From the NCBI GenBank assembly GCA_032173965.1, contig CM063283.1, forward strand, positions 112,043,108 through 112,107,107: a stretch of 64,000 nt of DNA, given 5' to 3'. The translations under genes and the position numbers were made by a program. Position 1 is the first letter of the stretch. Each line of letters opens with the position of its first letter. This DNA comes from Sitta carolinensis (lineage: Eukaryota > Chordata > Aves > Passeriformes > Sittidae). Below the pieces are notes generated by a model. The model saw only the letters and a program-made list of their open reading frames with translations. It was not told the DNA's origin and searched no databases. Positions 1 to 10,662 of the stretch are shown piece by piece.

Positions 1-1159
1 GAAACAAGACTGGTTTGAACACAAGATAGAATTTTGCCAACAATGAAAGGAGAAGTCATTTAAGGAACTCTCTGAATTAAAAATCAAAGATATTGCTTAT
101 TTAGAGGAAGTAGTTGGATTCCAGAATTTGTTTGTGTTCAGGAGAACACTGATGGTGAGGTGTGGAGCAATGGGCAATAGGCAGCATGTCTGGAGCAAGG
201 TCACTCATTAAGATTAGGGTTCATTTGCTGGGGGCAGCTTATAAATGACAGAAGTGTTAAGAGTAGGACACAGAGGGAACTCCAGAGCTCAGCTGGTCCC
301 CTCCCCTGAAGAGGATCGAGCAAACCTTGCTGATTGCTGACACATTCCTCTAACATACTCTTTGACCTCCAGTGATGAAAAAATGGCTGCAGAAAATATT
401 CTGTCCTCCTTCACCGGGCTTTCCAGTAAAATGTTTTCCCCTAATGTTTTAATCTTTCTTGCTGTGAATTAAACCTTCTCTCCTAGCTACTATTTTCCCA
501 ACAAATAGTTATTCCTTTCCTCTGTATGACAGCTTTCTATCTGAAGATGGCCACCATTTTCCTCTACTTTCAGCTGCATATCCCAGTCCTGTCAATGTTT
601 CCTCCCCTTTGGACTATTTTCTTTTACTCCACACTTTCCTGGAGTGCAGTGCCCAGCCCAGCTGTGTTCTTGCCAGTGCTGGGTAGAACAGAAGGATTGA
701 TTCATGTCTCAGAAGCCTTATTTTTGTTTCTGCATCTCAGTGTGACACTTGCCATTTTCACAACAGTGTGACACTGCTGACTCATGCTCGGTGTGTCATT
801 GACTGTAACACCTACACCCATCTTTGCAGAGCTGTTACCTAACCTGCTTCTCCACGTCCAGTATTTGCACTGTCTGTTGAGGGTAGGATATTGCAATTGC
901 ATTTATTGAACCTCATTTCCCACCCCCCTCCCCATTTTGCTAGTTTGCAAACATAACTTTATGTTCTATTCCCACGTGCATCTAGTTTCTTCCAGCTTTA
1001 TTTCATGGTCACAGCTATGAATGAAAACACAGAACTGGACTGAATCTAGGTTATATCTACATAGACAGTTCCGCCTAGACTGGGTTTTGCAACTTTTTTG
1101 TGTAAATGTTATATCAGATCAAAAAAAATTCTTATTAAAGTCAAAAGAGGGGGCACAGC
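1..1159. other. Unique intergenic sequence
   Basis: No gene is recognised. The stretch is AT-rich and C/T-rich on the plus strand, and all open frames are short. Positions 270-500 loosely resemble a very eroded antisense CR1 3' region (a 'gaactccagagctcagctggtc' type start and a later 'ttgctgtgaatta' segment), but the match is too weak to be called as an element. Confidence 0.6.
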
Positions 1160-1482
1160 ATCACAGAATTGCAGAATGGTTTGGGTTGGAAGTGACCTCA
1201 AAGCCCATCCAATGCCACCCCTGCCATGGGCAGGGACCCCTCCCACTGTCCCAGGCTGCTCCAAGCCCAGTGTCCAGCCTGGCCTGGGGCACTGCCAGGG
1301 ATCCAGGGATCCACAGTTGCTCTGGACACTCCGTTCCAGGGCCTTACCACTCTCACAGTATATATTTTTTCCTAATATCCAATCTAACCCTACTCCCTTT
1401 CTGCTTGAAGTTGTTCCCCCTTGTCCTGTCACTACAGGCTCTAATAGTCTCTCTCCATATTTCTTGTCTGCCTCTCCTAAAT
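1160..1482 (-). mobile_element. CR1 LINE 3' fragment
   Basis: Read on the plus strand, this is the antisense CR1 3' end: 'tcacagaatt' and 'aatggtttgggttgga' lead into 'ccatgggcagggacccctcc', 'cagcctggcctggggcactgcc' type text and 'ccccttgtcctgtcac'. The order of these blocks is that of a 5'-truncated CR1 on the minus strand. The open frames of 163, 139 and 125 residues over this stretch are by-products of the repeat. Moderate divergence suggests an older copy. Confidence 0.93.
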
Positions 1483-2221
1483 TCAAAACCCCCTTATCCT
1501 TTCATAGCTTGAAATGAATCTGACTTGAAGTAAAAATGTTTGTTCCCATTTTTCTAGGGAAGATTTAATGCAAAAGGGACATTTACCACTTGGTCTTCTT
1601 GACTGTCTGACAGTCACTTTTCCTTCCTGTAAAATAGCAAAGTAACACTCTCCTTGTTTATAGTGAACAAAGTTTTTCTCACTCTCTATTAGTGTATTTA
1701 TGGAATGTTTCTTGTTACCCTCTATGTCTCCTAATTATGGCTTTCTCCTTTAGCCTTATGTGCTTATGTTTTCCTTTTATACTTGTCCTTGGCAATCTGA
1801 TTTAGTTCCCATCTATTGGGTTCCTCTGACTTCTGTCTGACATCAATGAGCAGCTCATGATACATCTTAATTGGTCCATTATGCATGGTAGCAGAATGAA
1901 GGATAAACAGTTTCAGCTCCTGATAATTTTTGCCTAAATTGCTGCCGTGCAATCAGGGTCACTCCCTGAGAACCTTTATCATTCATCATTTTGGGAGCTT
2001 TGACAAGGTGAATGTCCAGGACTCGCTTTTCTCCCCTAACATTCCCTCTCACTGCTAAATCATAACAAATGTCTATCCAAAAGTTCCTGGGTGTGATTAG
2101 AAGTAGGGTGACCTATGGTTTATTCTGCTGTTCTGCAGAGATTGACCTCTGCTAGTGCTCTTTGTCCAAAAGGTGCCAAATGTTCTCTTTGTTCCACATA
2201 TTTTAGTGGCTCAGAATTAAC
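1483..2221. other. Unique intergenic sequence
   Basis: AT-rich non-repetitive sequence between two CR1 fragments. I see no gene, RNA gene or repeat in it. Confidence 0.6.
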
Positions 2222-2506
2222 AGGCACTGATCTCTTCCCTCTGTCACCAAGGATAGGACCTGAGGGAATGGCCAGAGCTGTGTCAGGGCAGGTTTAGGTT
2301 GGATATTAGGAAAAGATTCTTTCCCCAGAGGGTGTTTGGACACTGGAACAGCTCCTCAGGGAATGGTGAGAACACCAAGAATGACAGAGTTCAGGATGTG
2401 TTTGGACAACACTCTCAGGCACAGGGTGGGATTATTGGGGATGATGCTGTGCTGGGCCAGAACTGTGAGTGTCCCTTCCAACTCAGCACATTCTATGAAT
2501 TCATGA
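2222..2506 (+). mobile_element. CR1 LINE 3' fragment
   Basis: Sense-strand CR1 3' end. It contains 'aggcactgatctcttc', then 'ggtttaggttggatattagg', 'cactggaacagctcctcagg', and the terminal 'cccttccaactcagcaca' followed by an 'attctatga...catgatt' tail. A 99-residue frame starting at 2299 lies wholly in the repeat and is not a gene. Confidence 0.9.
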
Positions 2507-3699
2507 TTAATAACAACACTGAATCAACCCAAGAGCTGCCTTCAGTCTGTGTTTTGGTATTAGACCCACATTTGAACTTCCAGGGCTCCATGTGGTGAGA
2601 TGGTGGCTGTGGTTTTACACTAATGATGATCGTCTGCAACTCCCACGGGAGAGAGCAGAGTGGTTTTTATTAAGTGCTGTAATTCAGCATCTCATTGTAT
2701 ATGAAAATGAAAGAGATTAGTGCATTTGTGCTGAAGAAATTTCCCCATCAGTAAAGTGAGGGTGCAGTGACAAGCCAGCCCTCCAAACCCAATTAGCTGC
2801 AGTGAATCCCAGAGATGTGGTCCTGTCTCATCTGAGGAATGTCACCTAACGTTGGAACATGTGTTCCCAGGAAACACAGAGCCTGAGCACGTCAGGAGCC
2901 TTCAAGGAACCAGTGTTCAGACAACCTGCAGATCCATACCAGCAGGTATGTGAGGGGAAACACGAGGCAACTTAGAAGAACTCATTTGCAGGGCTTTAAA
3001 TCAATGCAACTCATCAAAATCCTCCAACAAAAACCCTTTTATAATGAAAATAAAAAGAATATGACCTTAGATGACTAATTTCATTAGTTTGACTAATGCT
3101 CGTCAGGGATTCTGAAGATTTAAAGCACCATATGAAGCTGAGTATTCTTTTAGACTGCTGCAGGGTTGGATAAATGATCTCACATTTCTCACCTGCCCAC
3201 ACTCTGTGTTTCCACCCCCTCTGCTCACAATCTGGGTTTTGCTACTCTCTCTGGCCTAATGTCTCAGCCTGTTCTGACTTCTCCTTCTGGGTGCCAAGGC
3301 GTTCTGAGGAACAGGCTAGAAATAAAGGCAGGGACAGATTCATGTTTACTTTGTACCCGTGCTCAGACATTATGTAATTTCTATGGGTCCTAACAGATGC
3401 AGGAAAAGACACATTTGTGGGGCACTGGAAGTATATATTCATTTTCATGTTCAGTGTACTTGATATTGAGCTGGAACTCGTGCTTGGATATTTTCTTGGA
3501 AGACAGTGCCCAAAGCAAGGACCAGAACAGTCCTTTGTACAGACGGAGGGGTTTGTATTAGAGGTTTCTTGAACATTGTTGTTAAACAAGCAGGAGAGTG
3601 CTGCTTGATACCTCTTAAAGCCCTCATTTTGCAGAAAAAAAAATAATCCTGCAAGGCCCCCATAATTTGGTTAACTACTCAGGCCTGACACTGAATCCT

Positions 3700-4000
3700 T
3701 GGAGACATCGTGAAGAGGCCTTCATTCTGCAGCAAACAGATTGGCACTGCAGTGATGATAATTGTAATTATCATGAGCATAATAAATAAATGGCAATGCA
3801 TTTTGCTAGCTTTAGGAGACTGAGTAATCTGGCAAACAGCTTGCTGCACTCTGTCACACAATAATGATATTCACTGCCAGCCCAGGAAGTTTACCTAGGG
3901 GCTGTGACTCATGTTTGTTTTGAAAGGCACAGCATTAAAGGCCTGTGAATTATGTCTGTTGTGAAGAACACTGCATTTAAGTAATTACAAATGCAAAAGT
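3700..4000. promoter_or_regulatory. Candidate conserved noncoding element
   Basis: This block lacks repeat signatures and is dense in ATTA/TAAT homeodomain-type cores. It includes an almost perfect palindrome at 3756-3773 (TGATAATT-GT-AATTATCA), followed by 'aataaataaatggcaatgca' and later 'gcattaaaggcctgtgaatt'. This texture is typical of vertebrate developmental enhancers, but conservation cannot be tested here, so the function is inference. Confidence 0.3.
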
Positions 4001-4023
4001 AAAGCAAATCCACCAGGCAGGGG

Positions 4024-4062
4024 AAAAAAAAAAAAAAAAAAGAAAAAAGAAAAAAAAAAGAA
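4024..4062 (+). repeat. A-rich tract
   Basis: Nearly uninterrupted adenines with a few guanines. There is no retroposon body directly upstream that would explain it as a poly(A) tail. Confidence 0.95.
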
Positions 4063-5035
4063 GCAAGCTAATTAATTCCCTGTTCCACACACTTCCAGTC
4101 CTTGTTTTTCTTCATAAAAGTTTTGCCTTTGGCATGGTTTTCTTGGGATGGTTTGATTTCTGGTGCACCTTCTGGGGTCATTCTTTGCTCACTGGCTGAC
4201 TTTCACTGTGGCATCACGGTTGCTCTGACTCTGGGAGCCAGCCCTGCATGAGCCTGAATTTGGGGAAAGCCAAGGCTTTTTCCTGACCTGCTACTTGGGC
4301 AGATAAGCTGTGACAAAAAAGGTAAGTGCATTCCTGGGGATGTAGCAGGGAGATGTGAGGGACACATTAAACATGCATTGGTCTGAGAAATTGCAGGTGT
4401 TTATGTTTCTCTTTAAGGAGACAGGTTATTACAGGAATGGTTTCTCCTGTTGTTTCTCTCACCTGGAGGTTACTTCATCAGCAAACAAAAGGTCACCTTG
4501 GAGCTCAGGGGACTTCCAGTGCCAGTGTCCTGCAGTTTTTCCAGCTCTAACAACACATGAAAAGTCCTTAAATACGTTCAAAACCAGAAAAGACATTAAA
4601 ATCACAGATAAATAATTAATCAAGTATGAATGGAAGAAGAGAATTGCTTTTCTATAGACTCTAAAAAGCAAGAGAAAAATTTAACTCTGAGTATTTTTTT
4701 TTTTCTTTAAAAGTTGCTCCCTGAACATGTAGTATACAGACCACTGAAAAATTTGCTTTTACTTCTAATCCTGCAAACAATTGGGCAGGCACTTAGCATC
4801 TTTCCTGAACTGGGACCCGAGCAGGGAATAAACAGTAACCCCGTCATTCCTTGTGTGCTGAACTGTAGGTTTTTCTGCTGTGGTCCCTGGAGCTGCCATG
4901 GCAGAGCAATGCCTGACCCATGGACTCTCTCCAGCAGCTTCTGCTCCTGCTCTGTGCTCCTCTAGTTCATGCCATGCCATCCAGCCTGTCTGGGATTTCA
5001 CCAGGTGCATGACTTTGCAGATAAACTGGGAGATT

Positions 5036-5061
5036 TATATATATATATTTTTTTTTTTTTT
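5036..5061. repeat. (TA)n followed by T tract
   Basis: Alternating TA dinucleotides run directly into about a dozen thymines, a simple repeat. Confidence 0.9.
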
Positions 5062-5342
5062 GGTATTGGCAAACCCTGTTACCTCTGCCAGCCTTCTAAT
5101 TTCTCACCCAAATGTTGTTTAGAGTTACTGTCAACCTTTGCTATTGCCAAGTTTTTAGTCAAGATGAGTCAGGCTAAAATAGGCATCGAAGAGTAATGCG
5201 TAAGGCTTTGGAAAATAAGTTAGAAATCTTTCACATTTGCCTTCTAGCTTCTGAGTTATTCACAGCACATTTGTTTGGCTTTTCCCTGCAAACTTTGAGG
5301 CTGGAAATCATTTTGGGAAAACAAGTGAATTAAGGAAGTGTT

Positions 5343-5728
5343 ATGGAATCCTAGAATCCTAGAATGATTTGGGTTGGAATGGACATGAAAGATCATCCAG
5401 TCATGCCATGGGCAGGGACATTTTCCACTGGACCAGGTTAAGTAGAGCTCCATCCAACCTGGCCTTGGACACTTCCAGAGAAGGGGCAGCCGCAGCTTCT
5501 CTGAGTAACCTCTGCCTCTCAACCTTCACAGTCAAGAATTTTTCCTAATATTCCATCTAATCCCCCCCTCCATCAGTTTGAAGCCATTCCCCCTTGTCCT
5601 GTCACTCCAGGCCCTGTATCTGTCCCCATCTTTCTTGCAGGCTCCCTTCAGGCACTAAAAGCCACAGCTGGGTCACCCCAAAGCTCCTCTTTTCCAGGCT
5701 GAACAATACAAATTCTCTCAGTGTTGTT
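5343..5728 (-). mobile_element. CR1 LINE 3' fragment
   Basis: Antisense CR1. 'tcctagaatcctagaatga' marks the terminal octamer region, followed by 'ccatgggcagggacatttt', 'ccatccaacctggccttgga', 'ttcctaatattccatctaat', 'cccccttgtcctgtcactcc' and 'tccaggctgaacaatac'. The copy reaches further into the 3' region of ORF2 than most copies here. No intact coding sequence remains. Confidence 0.95.
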
Positions 5729-5799
5729 CTTGAAAATCAGCCTTCTAATTTGTTTTAGTATAGTGGAGTCAGTTCTCATGAATTGTAAGATAAACAAGA

Positions 5800-6005
5800 A
5801 TCATGTTTGCATTCCTTTGTAAAAGATCTCACCTGATGGACTTCTCAAGTGACCAGTGGAGATGGAGAGGTGGGAACTTCTCTGTCCAATCTCTGATCAC
5901 TGTCCAAAAACATATATATAAAATCAACAATAAACAAGAGAGTTCCTTTCTTCTTCTTCCTCTCTCACTCGGACTTTGTAGTGTCTGTTACGTCTCTCTG
6001 TGACA
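5800..6005 (+). mobile_element. Possible LTR fragment
   Basis: The order of signals is that of a retroviral LTR 3' part: 'tctgatcactgtccaaaaac', a TATA-like 'tatatataaaat', then an AATAAA at about 5930, a C/T-rich stretch (5941-5970) and a 'gtgtctgttacgtctctctg' segment. Close spacing of a TATA box and a polyadenylation signal is common in short passerine LTRs. I cannot place 5' or 3' termini or a target-site duplication, so this is tentative. Confidence 0.35.
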
Positions 6006-9000
6006 TCTCAGTGTCACTCAGCCTTTCCTCCCTGCCTCCTGGACTTGAGGCATGATGGAAAACCACCAGGCTGACCGGGGCAAGCTGAAAACTGGGTGTC
6101 CCAGTAGCTCTGGCTCTGACAACAAACCCCTATCAAAGAGGGAGCCTGTGGCCATGGCCCAGTGGCACCATTTCAGCTCTGTGCCCTGTCCTTCTCCCAG
6201 CTCTTCTTGATTTCTCGAGGTCTGAGGTGGTGTGTTCCCTTCCTGCATGAAGCAAATACACAGAAATTCCCTTGAAATTTTTGTGAATTCTCACAATATG
6301 CTCTTGGGTTTATTTTTCCCTAGTGCATTTAGAACAATTAATTTGGTGTCATATCTTATGTCAGGATTAATTAGAGATCTCTGGTGTTTATATGTGCAGC
6401 CTCCCCTCTCTCAGAGAGGCTGACATGAATGTATAGGAATGCTTCCAGGAGCATGATATGCTATTGCTGTGTATCATTAATGTGTGATATCCATTCTGCA
6501 TATTGCACTATCTATATAAGGCATCTTATTCATTTTGATTGCTTTCATTTAATATAAAACACTGAGAAAGTTTAAGAGTTGTACAGGTTAAGGGCTGTGG
6601 TAACCACTGGAATTTCACACAGCAATAACAAATTGTCTCTTGTAACCAAGGAGTGCTGTCTGCTTAACTGTAGTGAATGTGGAGTAATATGTACTAAAAG
6701 CAATAGTTCAAAAATACATTTCCATTTTATTGGATGGGAGCTCAATAATAATCCCTTGCTGCGTGTTTTGTTTCACAGTTCCATTATGGAAACTGCCAAT
6801 TTCTCTGCCAAAGTCTTGGCTCAGAAGATTCACAGTTGATCCCCGTGAAAAACAGGTGATTGGATTTTACTCTCATTATCTTGCCTCTAGTTGTGTTGCT
6901 TTAAAAATATGATTCTGGCAAAGAAGAAAGGAGTTTAAAACTACCCGTAAGCATCAGAAATCAGAAAGAGACTCCTTGGGCAGGAAAATGGCCAATATCT
7001 GCCTCTGGAGCAGTTGATGCTGGCCAGTGTCAGAACCCAGAGGCTGAAACAGGAGGGCTTTGGATCTCATCAGGTTCTTCCTGGTGAAAGAATTATCAGA
7101 GGAATAAAGACCTAAACCCAACCCTAAGACATCTGGGTAAATAAAACTTAGAGTGCAAAGAGTACAGACTGGAGGAGAAGCCAGAGAGGGAAATAAAGAT
7201 TGGCGTGGAGAAGGGATTTAAGGACAGCTTTTCATTACCTGTTCATGTGGGAAAAGAACCCAAAATGAACAGATTAATGACAAGAGAAGGAAACAGCTGA
7301 AAATGCATGTGAGTCTTTTTTAGTTTGTTGGCAAAATGAGAACTGCCTGAGACTTTTGATAACATTCACTGTAGTCTTTTAGCTAGAAAGTTGCAATGTA
7401 CTGGAAGAGGCTAATGATATGCTAATTTTTAGAAACTTTAATAGGTTTAATCCCAGAAACTTTAAACTGGCTCATTTGATATGAATTCCAGGAAGATTCC
7501 CAGAAAACCTTTTACCTCACCTTGAGTAAGGCAAAAATTAAAATGTGGTTGTGTAGTGCTGTCTCAGCCAACATTCCCTCCAGGCAGAATAAGTATTCTC
7601 CAACTTCATAGTTTTTAATAAAGCAAGAAGTCACTGTTCGTGTGATTTACTCTGATTTCTGAGAGGTATTTGAAAAGTCCTGTGAGCCCCTTTGATAAAA
7701 GAAAAAACTGGTACAAAGGCAGCAAGCCCACAAAGGTGGGTTAAAATTGTCCTTGTTCTTGGAATATGGGAGGAAATGCAGGTAGGAAGGCTGTTAACAA
7801 CAGGTTTCTCCAGGAGCCTGCCCTTGGTTCAGCCTGTTAAGCATCTTCAGAGCTAGTAACAATAAATCCCAGGTGAGGCCACAGCCATGACTAAACAGAA
7901 AAAAAAGAGCTGGTTATGATGCAGTCTTGCCTCAATCTCTTGAGGAGCAGCATTCATCTGAACAACATGGATTTTACAAATGTGACATGCCAGGGCACAC
8001 ATCCAGGGACGAAGGCAGGGGTTCTCACTCGAAGGATGGGGCAGTGCATTCCCAAGGCAGCAGCTCTGGAAAGGAGGCAGAGGCAGGAGCAGGCAATCCA
8101 TCAAGCATGAGCTGTGGTGCAGAGGCAGCAGTGAAAAAGGAGGAGGGAGCAGGACTCCTGATTATCAGCGAGATCACCCCAGGAACGCCATCTGCTCCAG
8201 TGTCAACGCCTCGGCAAGGGGACGCTGACAACTCGGAGCTGACGAACCAGGTGAGGTCTGCAATCTGCCTCAGCAGAGGGGAAGGGGCAGCTCTCAAATA
8301 TTAGTCAAGACATTAAAAAATACAGCATTCGAGGTATTAAAGGCTTCAATCTCTCAGAAGCTGGTGATGTCAAATGACTTGAAGTTCCAAAGGTACAGAA
8401 TTCTTGCGGGTGCTGCAGCATAAATGAGATTTGCAGGTGCTCCGTGCCTCTCGGAGCATTTCTACTTTGGAGCTTAGACATGAAACTAGGAACATGAATG
8501 TTATTGAGTGGCTCTGAAATTCTGGTTTGGAATCAGGGAATATCAACAGCAAGCTGGTTTTGTCACACGCCTTGAAGCCATCTCAGAAGAATCTCCCTGG
8601 TTTTCAGCTAAAGGCATGTGGGATCTTGCAAATCGTCCTTGCCTTAACTGTGTGCACCTTTACACAGAAGGACTGACCTGTTTGCTCTAAAAGCCAAGCA
8701 TCAGCTCCAGCAGAGCTATCTGCTTCCTATGCCAGGCTTCCAAGCTAATCTGAATCCTGGTATTGCAGCGTTTCGTCTCTGCTCTGCCCAATCTGGAGTT
8801 TTCGTCTGAATATTCCTAATTTTGGGGAAATGCTTATTTGCATTTAATCTCAAGTTAACATCTTTGAGATGTACTTTGTCAGGATATTAACTTATTAATA
8901 TGACAACATAACTGACTGTGTTTCCTCCCTCCTAGCACTAAGCAACCAGACAGGGAAAATGTCAAGTTTTTGGCCGTATTTTACACAGGAGTTCAGCACA

Positions 9001-9293
9001 GATTTCTGATATTTTTCCTTCAGATACATTTAGCAGCATCTATTCAAGGAGATGTGCAGAAATTCTGTGAGTACTTTGGCACGTTCTCTTGCAATCCCAA
9101 CACTGCTCTTTGAGGGAAAGGCACCACTGAAATACTCCAGGTACTATGCTGCCCGTGAATCATGCAAAATGCTCTTGCTCTATTGAGGGTTTCTTTTGAA
9201 CAGTGTTTTTTTTTTCCTGCTATCTTGGACTTGTGTTTTTCAGAATTCCTGGTCATGGAGGGTTTGTCCTTAAAATAATATTTGGCAGACATT
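6006..9293. other. Unique intergenic sequence
   Basis: No gene is recognised. A small CpG cluster with an exon-like open frame (7891-8304) is described separately. The rest is unique sequence of average base composition, with no repeat family I recognise. Confidence 0.6.
7990..8260. promoter_or_regulatory. CpG cluster with exon-like frame
   Basis: At least ten CpGs fall in about 270 bp, far above the surrounding background, and seven of them lie in 8165-8250. A plus-strand frame is open from 7891 to 8304 without an ATG start. It encodes a hydrophilic, Ser/Glu/Pro-rich peptide and contains a consensus-like donor site at 8249 (cCAG|GTGAGG). No strong acceptor or known domain is visible. It could be an alternative exon, an old regulatory CpG patch or chance. 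Confidence 0.25.
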
Positions 9294-9364
9294 TATAATT
9301 TTAATAATATATAATTATTATTAATAATAATAATTTATAATACTTAAATATTATAAAATAATAT
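9294..9364. repeat. AT-rich low-complexity tract
   Basis: Almost pure A/T sequence of ATA, TAA and TTA words with partial self-complementarity. Confidence 0.9.
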
Positions 9365-10300
9365 CAGAAGTGCACACAGAGCTCTCCCTGCAGCTGGTGC
9401 ACAGGTGAGCAGTGACACCTATGCTGAAGCCATCTGGGCTCAGTGGCAGCACAGAGAAGTGAGGATGTGGCAGGGCTGGGACCATGCCTTGGGGTGAATT
9501 AATTTCCCCATTTCACAGAGCAGGGGTTGTAAGAATGGCAAGCACCAAAGAAAGAAGAAAAGTCTTTGACTCAGCTGCTTTGTCACTTGTGTCAGGGGTT
9601 GTCATGCACGAAGGAATTGAGCCACATGACACAGAAGAGGACATGTCACCCACTGGGACCACTACAGTGTCACATATGATGCCTGAATGTCCCTCCACTC
9701 CTCATTGGGACACACTGAGGAAAACCAACAAAAATGTAGGGAGATTGCTAATGAACCACTAGAAGAGGATTGCTAATGAAAGAATGAATCTTTGGTGGCA
9801 GATCTGTAAAAAGAGGAATAGAAGTCTTATCAGATCAAAAATAAGAAGTGATTCCAGCTTAGACAACAAATTTTTTTTCTTCATTAAATGATTTTTGTGA
9901 GAAAACAACTGTTTTTCCTGCTGTTTTTAATTTCCTTCAAGGAAATGTAGTTTTTTCTAGAACTCAAATTACAGGCGAGTCTTTTCTGCAAATCTTTCCA
10001 TTTTCAGCACCGAACCCTTTCCTTGTTGAGCGAGGAGAAAGAACACGGGAAGAAAATAAACCAAACTTACCTAAAAGTTTCTAGGTGTCAAATTGCATCC
10101 AGAAAAATCCACAAAGCAGCCATTTATTCTGGCCATTTTAAAAAAAAAATCCTTTTCTCCTCCCTTGCACTCCCAATTTCCAAGAGCAAACCTGTACCAC
10201 AATGGGGTGAATCATTTGGGTTGCCATGAGTGTGACAAAGCTGCAGAGGGATCGACTGGCCTGGAAAAGGGGCAGGGAGAGCAGCGAGGATGGAGGAAGG
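9365..10300. other. Unique intergenic sequence
   Basis: No gene or repeat family is recognised. The open frames do not resemble known proteins. Confidence 0.6.
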
Positions 10301-10387
10301 ATCATCATCATCACCATCATCATCACCATCATCACCATCATCATCACCATCATCATCATCATCACCATCACCATCATCATCATCATC
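10301..10387. repeat. (ATC)n trinucleotide microsatellite
   Basis: About 29 ATC/ACC-type triplets, mixing CAT and CAC when read in that frame. This produces an apparent poly-histidine tract in one plus frame, and poly-Asp/Asp-Gly or poly-Met frames on the minus strand. There is no coding context, so these are artefacts of the microsatellite. Confidence 0.97.
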
Positions 10388-10621
10388 TGCAATTATTGAG
10401 GAGAGGGAAACAGCGTTTTTTAGGAAGGAGGGTGACAAGATGGGAGCTGTACTCTGGGAGGAGAGAGAAGTAAGGCTTAAACAGGAAAACAGGAGAAGCA
10501 TGAGGGTTGTATCACAATGAGAGCGGGTATTTCAGCTCTGGGTAGTTATTATTTTTTTTTTAATTTAGTAATATAATTAAAATGTTTCTTTGGGTTAGCT
10601 GAGCTCCACTATGAGACTTTT

Positions 10622-10662
<41 letters not shown>

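Larger units (their letters stand above)
2507..5342. other. Unique intergenic sequence
   Basis: No gene is recognised. The interval contains a conserved-looking AT-rich block (3700-4000), an A-rich tract (4024-4062) and a TA/T tract (5036-5061), listed separately. The remaining sequence is ordinary unique DNA with short open frames only. Confidence 0.6.

Noticed and set aside
270..500. Possible ancient antisense CR1 fragment
   Set aside because: Only scattered similarity; no diagnostic block long enough to support a call.
10093..10520. Poly-His, poly-Asp and poly-Ser frames
   Set aside because: Products of the ATC microsatellite with no flanking coding sequence.
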